Assembly: GCF_947507565.1 (NCBI RefSeq)
Contig: NC_089185.1
Location: forward strand, 2,542,001 to 2,606,000
Direction: 5' to 3'
DNA length: 64,000 bases
DNA from: Oscarella lobularis
Lineage: Eukaryota > Porifera > Homoscleromorpha > Homosclerophorida > Oscarellidae
Position numbers and translations under genes: made by a program. Shown in pieces: positions 59,348 to 64,000 of the stretch. Each line of letters opens with the position of its first letter. The first letter of the stretch is position 1. The notes below the pieces were generated by a model, which was not told the origin of the DNA, did not search any database, and was given only the letters and a program-made list of their open reading frames with translations.

Positions 59348-60592
59348 TCACATATCAATAGATAAGACAATTTCATCAGAGTCACCAACATATACGGTAC
59401 AGATGATTTTCTTGAGCCCATCCAAACTGTATCGATCTCTTAAATCAATGTAGTTCTCTCCGGGCGATACGAAATAGCGAGGACCGAAGCTTCGGGTACA
59501 TTTAATCATGTGTCGGGACTGCCTCAACTTCGCGCCCTCGACGTAGACGCAAAAAGCCAACTTCTCGTCTTCGTCATCTTCCACAAAAACTCTAAGTCGC
59601 TCATCGACCCAAGACACGTCCACCCTTCTCGGCTTTCTGTAATACATTCGATTCAGGAAATCGTACTCTACGTCACTATCTTCTTCTTCGCTATCCGCAG
59701 ACGTTTGGCCACTGTCGCCTTCTTCATTGCAAGCGGAACGGTTTTTTCTGAATAGCTTTGCAGAAGGACCGCCTTCCACTGCCGTCTCAGATCTGCGTCG
59801 ATTCGCTGACGCCAGAGAAGCTTTCGCAGCATCAACAACGGCTTCACGTGTTTCATAGTTTACAGATCCCGAGAGAATTTTCTCCAAAAGTTCAACGTAC
59901 GCTAAATTGATTCGCACCGATTTCCAACGACTTACACGGACTTTGACGTTCATCACTCTTCCAAATACCCGTTTACTTCCAATTACAAGAAACGGCCTGT
60001 CTTTGGTTCCCACGTCGGGTTCCTGTATCTCAATACAGCCTCCAAACATGTGAACTTCAGCAAAACTTCCCGCTTCGCCAACGCCGCCGCGCCAGGGCTT
60101 AAGCTTGTCAGGCGTAACCTCATCAAATTGCGGATCGGTGATTCCAGTGATTCCAAATCGGTGATACTTGCTATGGGCGAGTTCGTGTACGTAAGAAGTC
60201 GCGACTGTACACGTATAAATTCGCCGTCTGACGTCAGATACGGGAAACGACGCTGCTTCTTCGAGTTCGCTAACTAAAAGTTTATTGAACAGAATCCAAC
60301 CTTCAGCGCTAGTGGGGCCGTATTTAGCGCGATACTCTGGCACCGTCGCCGATACTACACTCGCATACACGTCGAGCCCGTGCTCAGTGAGGCGTTCGTG
60401 ACTCACGATGACCGGAGGAAGATTGTGCGACTTCAGGTGCGATCGGAATACGTCCGGAGATTCGCCATCGACGTCCAAGGGAGCGACAAGCGACCAGCGA
60501 TTAGCGACGAATTGCCGTGCTAGTTCCAAACCCGCCTTCAAAACGGGTGGGTCGGAGAAAGCGTCGCTCTGAAGCTGGGTGTCGAGGTTCAT
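59348..60592 (-). CDS. Orphan protein with HExxH metalloprotease-like motif
   Basis: A single exon of 414 residues. HELAHSKYH at residues 136-144 contains HELAH (136-140), the zinc-binding HExxH pattern, and GEAGSFAE at 172-179 could supply a downstream Glu ligand, as in gluzincin-like peptidases. No signal peptide. Residues 250-310 are low-complexity, with Ser/Arg then an acidic run (SEEEDSDVEYD). The C-terminal 90 residues are soluble and beta-rich looking. Uncharacterised eukaryotic proteins with a similar HExxH...GExG..E layout exist, notably in fungi, but I cannot name a family. The ATG lies 89 bases from the Mutator-like element, so the promoter may overlap that insertion. Catalysis is inferred from the motif only. 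Confidence 0.65.
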   Translation of the reverse strand: MNLDTQLQSDAFSDPPVLKAGLELARQFVANRWSLVAPLDVDGESPDVFRSHLKSHNLPPVIVSHERLTEHGLDVYASVVSATVPEYRAKYGPTSAEGWILFNKLLVSELEEAASFPVSDVRRRIYTCTVATSYVHELAHSKYHRFGITGITDPQFDEVTPDKLKPWRGGVGEAGSFAEVHMFGGCIEIQEPDVGTKDRPFLVIGSKRVFGRVMNVKVRVSRWKSVRINLAYVELLEKILSGSVNYETREAVVDAAKASLASANRRRSETAVEGGPSAKLFRKNRSACNEEGDSGQTSADSEEEDSDVEYDFLNRMYYRKPRRVDVSWVDERLRVFVEDDEDEKLAFCVYVEGAKLRQSRHMIKCTRSFGPRYFVSPGENYIDLRDRYSLDGLKKIICTVYVGDSDEIVLSIDM

Positions 60593-60680
60593 GACAAGTG
60601 GTCAGGTGACAAGTAATACGGGACATTAATCGAGTACGTTTCCACCCTGGTTTCCCATCAAGCAACTTATACGCGACACC

Positions 60681-61237
60681 TAGCCTCTGAAACCCAGACC
60701 CTCCCCGCGCGCGCTACTTGCGGAGAGGGTCTGGGCAACTTTGTACTACGCGTCGGTTCCTTTGTCGCGTAATTGGCCAATCATGACAGAGCCTCGCTGA
60801 GAGAGTGCACAATCAGCGACGAGCATTGTAATTGCATTATCAAATTAATGTACGCGTTACGAGCACAGCGTACGTACGTGCGCCTTACAGACAGTACGCG
60901 CTGCTTGTACCCCGCGAACGTACATATATACTCGTGCGTGTCTCGACATTCGATTCCCCTATGCGACGCCGTTTTCGTCAGGAAAGGCACGGACGCGTTG
61001 CCACATGCCTTCGGGCTTCCCCTGACGAGAAACGAAAACGACGTCGCATACTCGCGGCATAGACAGATCGACAGTCGACATTTTCGACGCGCAGCACAGC
61101 AGAATAGCTAGCGATCGCAGTCACGGGTTTAGGCTCATTAATCCAATTACAATCAAAGGAACCGACGCGTAGTACAAAGTTGCCCAGACCCTCTCCGCAA
61201 GTAGCGCGCGCGGGGAGGGTCTGGGCTTCAGAGGCTA
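60681..61237. mobile_element. Mutator-like foldback element (557 bp) with 10-bp target duplication
   Basis: Terminal inverted repeats of about 85 bp begin TAGCCTCTGAA and end TTCAGAGGCTA and are nearly identical, including CCCAGACCCTC, the GCGCGCGCTACTTGCGGA block and ACTTTGTACTACGCGTCGGT. The element is flanked by perfect 10-bp direct repeats ACGCGACACC at 60671-60680 and 61238-61247. Long inverted repeats with a 9-11 bp target duplication fit Mutator-like elements. Each inverted repeat itself contains the palindromic pair CCCAGACCCTC / GAGGGTCTGGG, so each end folds into a hairpin. The centre has no transposase, so it is non-autonomous. Confidence 0.85.
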
Positions 61238-61325
61238 ACGCGACACCAAGAAATGATCACTACCACCCGGAAAAGTTCTTTTTGACGTCCGCTTCGGCGA
61301 TCGCTTTGTTTCCTACGTCGCCCCC

Positions 61326-61625
61326 TTATAACGAGCGCAGAGAAGAGAAAAGCACAGAAACGAAACGCCAACGTAAAACACAGTTGACATAACCCAAACG
61401 CCACGGCTTCGGTGAACGCCGATGGGGACGTGCTCTGCTCCAATTGGGCTTAATTTCGTCCTCTGCGGCACCGGTGTCGTTGCTACGGTGGCCCGGGTCC
61501 GTTTCGGCGTTGCATCTGTAGACTGTTTCGCCGTGTTCGTTCTGAACGAAATCGCCGGAAGAGTCGTGAAAATTCTTGCATTCGCCCATGAAGCGATTTA
61601 TTTCGAAGAGCACGTGCAACCATCC
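61326..61625 (-). pseudogene. Decayed relative of the orphan membrane protein first exon
   Basis: The minus-strand frame VLFEINRFMGECKNFHDSSG resembles AAVLDTNRYLDKCGEFNDSSG at the start of the 50899-53076 protein, followed by a tyrosine/cysteine turn (ETVYRCN versus GKYVCW) and PWRLG (versus VWRLG). After that the frame breaks and no further exons are found. An upstream ATG (about 61671) is in another frame, so it is frame-broken. Confidence 0.5.
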
Positions 61626-62014
61626 CGATGATAAGGAGGCCGATAAGCGTTCGTCGAAGATATTCCATTTTTCCCATGTCTTATTTCGTGGCAGCCGCTA
61701 CTCGGATAGTGAAGTGTGTCGCTATTGGACAGTAGTAGGCTTCGCATAAAAAGCAACCTGTGTTGATATCTGACAGGAAATGCCAGATAATTGACATGCG
61801 ATTCTAAGGGCGGCGGCATCTCTTCCTGTCCTGAACGAAACAAGTTTAGAGCTATATCAAGCCTACTAAAAACCACGTTGAACGAACTGGAAAATATGGA
61901 CCCTTCTCACTACCATTACGTCCGTCGTCCTAGACTGTTTGAGTTACGTACAAACTAAGCTCATAGTCAATGACACAAAATTACGGAAAAAGAGGGATTT
62001 TTTTCTGCAAGATA

Positions 62015-62190
62015 ATACCAAGTTCAGCACATCAGCTTCCTGTCCACAACTGCGCATCATAAATCTATAGACTTACTTTGAAGACTCTACAGTCTCGTCC
62101 GTTTACTCGTGTATTATTCTGTGCGCTGGAGATCGTCGTTCGTCTTCGGTGATGCCAATAACGACGTCGCAGAGATAATTTGACTCACGT
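62015..62190 (-). pseudogene. BTB-Kelch remnant: both gene ends joined, middle lost
   Basis: 62020-62115 resembles the 3' end of BTB-Kelch 2 (AAGTTCAGC, CTTCCTGTCCACAACTGCGCA) and 62125-62190 resembles the 5' BTB part (GTGCGCTGGA, TCGTCTTCGGTGATG, ACGACGTCGCAGAGATAAT). The roughly 1.4 kb between them in the intact gene is missing. Confidence 0.55.
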
Positions 62191-62632
62191 CAGGCTTTAA
62201 TCAATTTCATCACGGATTATATAACATCGTGCAGCGATCCGGGTTTTTTCGGTGCCCGTATGCAAGGAGTTACCGTTCTCTGCTGCACGTACTGTTCTCA
62301 TAGTTCACCGACTGCTATCAACTGCTTTTCATGGAAGACGTCGATAAGGTGCAGATTATCTATCGCGCCTTTTGATCTGCACCTCTTCTCACTGTTCTAT
62401 CCAGTCTATTTCGAAGTTTATGGATTCCAAACGAACGTGAGCGACTCCGAAGTCGCTCTGTCAATTCTGAAAGAAGAGGGATTGTGATTTTCGAGGTCGA
62501 AAAGAGGCGTACAACGTAAGCAAACTGTCGTCTTCTCTAACCGGAACAAGACGATACATCAGGCGGATGTAATTTTGGCCGTGACCTGTTCTGTTCGGTA
62601 AGCTGGTTGAATTCACTTCCTATGGCAGAGTC

Positions 62633-62806
62633 TGTAACGTGAGTAAAGATATATCTATTCGCATCGAGAGCCACCCGCTAGATATTAACACCTACCCCGG
62701 ACCAACGGGTCCCGTCACATCCCCTTTCCTTACTCAGTACGACTACCTTAGACATATACGAACCAGTACGACTACCTTAGACATATACGAACGACATAGA
62801 AGAACA
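62633..62806 (-). mobile_element. 3' LTR of the Ty3/gypsy-type element (174 bp)
   Basis: On the minus strand it runs TGTTCTTCTATG...CACGTTACA, with TG...CA ends, directly after the purine tract. A 28-base direct duplication (ACGACTACCTTAGACATATA plus flanks) lies inside at about 62737-62792. The other LTR is beyond the window, so ends cannot be confirmed by comparison. Confidence 0.5.
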
Positions 62807-62809
62807 GTA

Positions 62810-62832
62810 CCCCTTTTCCTTTCTTCCCTTAA
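62810..62832 (-). other. Polypurine tract of the retroelement
   Basis: The minus strand reads AAGGGAAGAAAGGAAAAGGG just after the pol stop and just before the LTR, the expected plus-strand primer for reverse transcription. Confidence 0.65.
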
Positions 62833-62837
62833 GTGCC

Positions 62838-64000
62838 CTACGTCACGTACTCTTGCAGATACGCCGGAGCTCGAGTTGGGCGGCCTGAGCGAGTGTGACG
62901 TCCGCGCGAGGGTTGTGGGTGCGACGACGACGGGGAAGCACTGCGGAGCGAAGAAGGACGCGTGGACGACGAGGTCGGACGCGATGACGGAGAAACAGTG
63001 GGCGTAGCCTTTCGGTTTGTGGCTAATCGAAGATGACGGCGATTGCGCCGAAGCCTGTTGCCGCTTCGCATTTCAACGACGTACGAGCGATGTGGTAGAC
63101 ATGTCACAATCTTGGCGGGTTTCCACGGAGCGGACGAGTCGTGGGGTACTGGTTGTACAAACACGGAGTCGCCTACGGACAGGGCCGGTAGGTCTTTGGC
63201 CGACGCATCATAATAACTTGCTTGTTTGGCCTTGCTAGCCGCCAGATCGGAATTCGCGGAGGAAGGCACGTCAGGAGTAAGAAGCACGGGCGCCGTCGGA
63301 AGGAGAGTGCGGGTACGGCGTGAGTAAAAACGTTGGGCCGGACTTGAACGAGTGTGCTCCGACGGAGTATTGAGCCAATCAAGAAGAGCGAGCCATTTGT
63401 CCTCTCCTGCCTCTTCTGCTTTGCGCCACAATCGCTTGACGGTGCGGACGGCATTCTCGGCCTTTCCGTTCGACTGAGGATACCCCGGACTACTTGTGAC
63501 GTGAAGAAAACCCCACGCTGCGGCGAAAGTGCGAAACGTCGATGACGAAAACTGGGGTCCATTGTCACTGACAAGAAGATCCGGTATACCGTGGCGCGCC
63601 CACTGTCGTTTTAGTGCGCGTACGACAGCTGCAGAGTCCGTTGTCGGTAGCTTTTCGACCTCCACATAGTTACTGAAGTAGTCGGACAAAACGAGGTATT
63701 CCTTTCCGCGAAACTGAAATAGATCCGCGCCCACCTTAGCCCAAGGACGGTTTGGTACCGCGTGAGAGATAAGTGACTCCTTGCTCTGTCGCAGATCGTA
63801 CGAGCGACAGATGTCGCATTGCTGGAGGGTGGCTTTCAACTGGCTGGTGAGACCGGGCCAGTATAAAACATCGGTAGCACGTCGGACGCAGCCATTAATG
63901 CCGATGTGAGAAGCGTGAAGCTTCTGCAGAGTCGCCGTGCGCATCTTTTCAGGGATGAGAACACATTGGCCCTTGTAGATGATTCCGTCCTGCTCGACGA
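62838..64000 (-). CDS. Ty3/gypsy-type retrotransposon pol, integrase end (5'-truncated by window)
   Basis: The frame is open from the window edge (64000) to the TGA at 62840-62838, about 387 residues. Zinc-binding HHCC finger: HASHIG...C..C (HxxxH then CDIC). Integrase core: first Asp in GADLFQFRGK, second in SDNGPQFSS and the catalytic Glu in NGKAENAVR, so the DDE triad is complete. A basic, Ser/Pro/Arg-rich C-terminus follows a VGDSVFVQP segment typical of Ty3/gypsy integrases. It inserts element cDNA into host DNA. Reverse transcriptase and gag would lie past the window edge. The uninterrupted frame suggests a young copy. Confidence 0.9.
   Translation of the reverse strand, partial: VEQDGIIYKGQCVLIPEKMRTATLQKLHASHIGINGCVRRATDVLYWPGLTSQLKATLQQCDICRSYDLRQSKESLISHAVPNRPWAKVGADLFQFRGKEYLVLSDYFSNYVEVEKLPTTDSAAVVRALKRQWARHGIPDLLVSDNGPQFSSSTFRTFAAAWGFLHVTSSPGYPQSNGKAENAVRTVKRLWRKAEEAGEDKWLALLDWLNTPSEHTRSSPAQRFYSRRTRTLLPTAPVLLTPDVPSSANSDLAASKAKQASYYDASAKDLPALSVGDSVFVQPVPHDSSAPWKPAKIVTCLPHRSYVVEMRSGNRLRRNRRHLRLATNRKATPTVSPSSRPTSSSTRPSSLRSASPSSSHPQPSRGRHTRSGRPTRAPAYLQEYVT

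Overview
This window is animal-type nuclear DNA: intron-dense genes with very short introns (mostly 45-80 bp), compact spacing, and metazoan families (RNF213/mysterin, P-glycoprotein ABCB, polycystin-1-like receptor/channel, Frizzled-like receptors, BTB-Kelch proteins, cathepsin B-like protease, Gal3ST-type sulfotransferase). A compact early-branching animal such as a sponge is plausible, but that is an inference from gene style, not proof.

Layout. 1-16.0 kb (+): the 3' portion of a giant RNF213-like AAA+/RING/RZ E3 ligase; 37 exons join in one frame to 4,608 residues and the start lies before the window. 16.0-18.9 kb: intergenic, repeat-rich. 18.9-24.2 kb (-): a complete 22-exon full-length ABCB exporter (1,319 residues). 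25.4-31.5 kb (-): a polycystin-1-like gene (discoidin, Ser/Thr-rich stretch, GAIN/GPS, PLAT, polycystin channel) with one in-frame TGA and three T-run frameshifts. 32.6-35.5 kb: a non-autonomous Helitron holding a TGTGATCACA-type minisatellite. 35.9-37.8 kb: an intact single-exon sulfotransferase (+) and a secreted discoidin protein (-). 38.1-39.65 kb: a broken copy of the 3' end of the ABCB gene plus its downstream DNA, split by a 185-bp insertion. 40.4-56.4 kb: three paralogous Frizzled/Smoothened-like receptors on the + strand (A intact, B intact with a doubled tail, C frameshifted by a 10-bp deletion), interleaved with a BTB-Kelch gene, a cathepsin B-like gene and an orphan 656-residue membrane protein. 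57.1-62.2 kb: a truncated sulfotransferase copy, a second BTB-Kelch gene (-), an orphan HExxH protein (-), a 557-bp Mutator-like foldback element with a 10-bp target duplication, and remnants of the orphan membrane gene and of a BTB-Kelch gene. 62.6-64.0 kb (-): a Ty3/gypsy-type retrotransposon end (integrase, purine tract, short LTR), cut by the window edge.

The right half looks like a locus built by repeated segmental duplication. Receptor, BTB-Kelch, sulfotransferase and orphan membrane genes recur as intact and broken copies, and upstream DNA of receptor A recurs upstream of C. Frizzled-like receptors next to BTB-Kelch proteins (the usual CUL3 adaptor type) could mean a receptor/turnover pairing, but only adjacency and co-duplication are seen.

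Exon boundaries were placed by hand from splice sites and reading frame. The RNF213, ABCB, cathepsin, Fz-A, Fz-B and orphan membrane models each close in one open frame; individual boundaries could still be off by a few bases.
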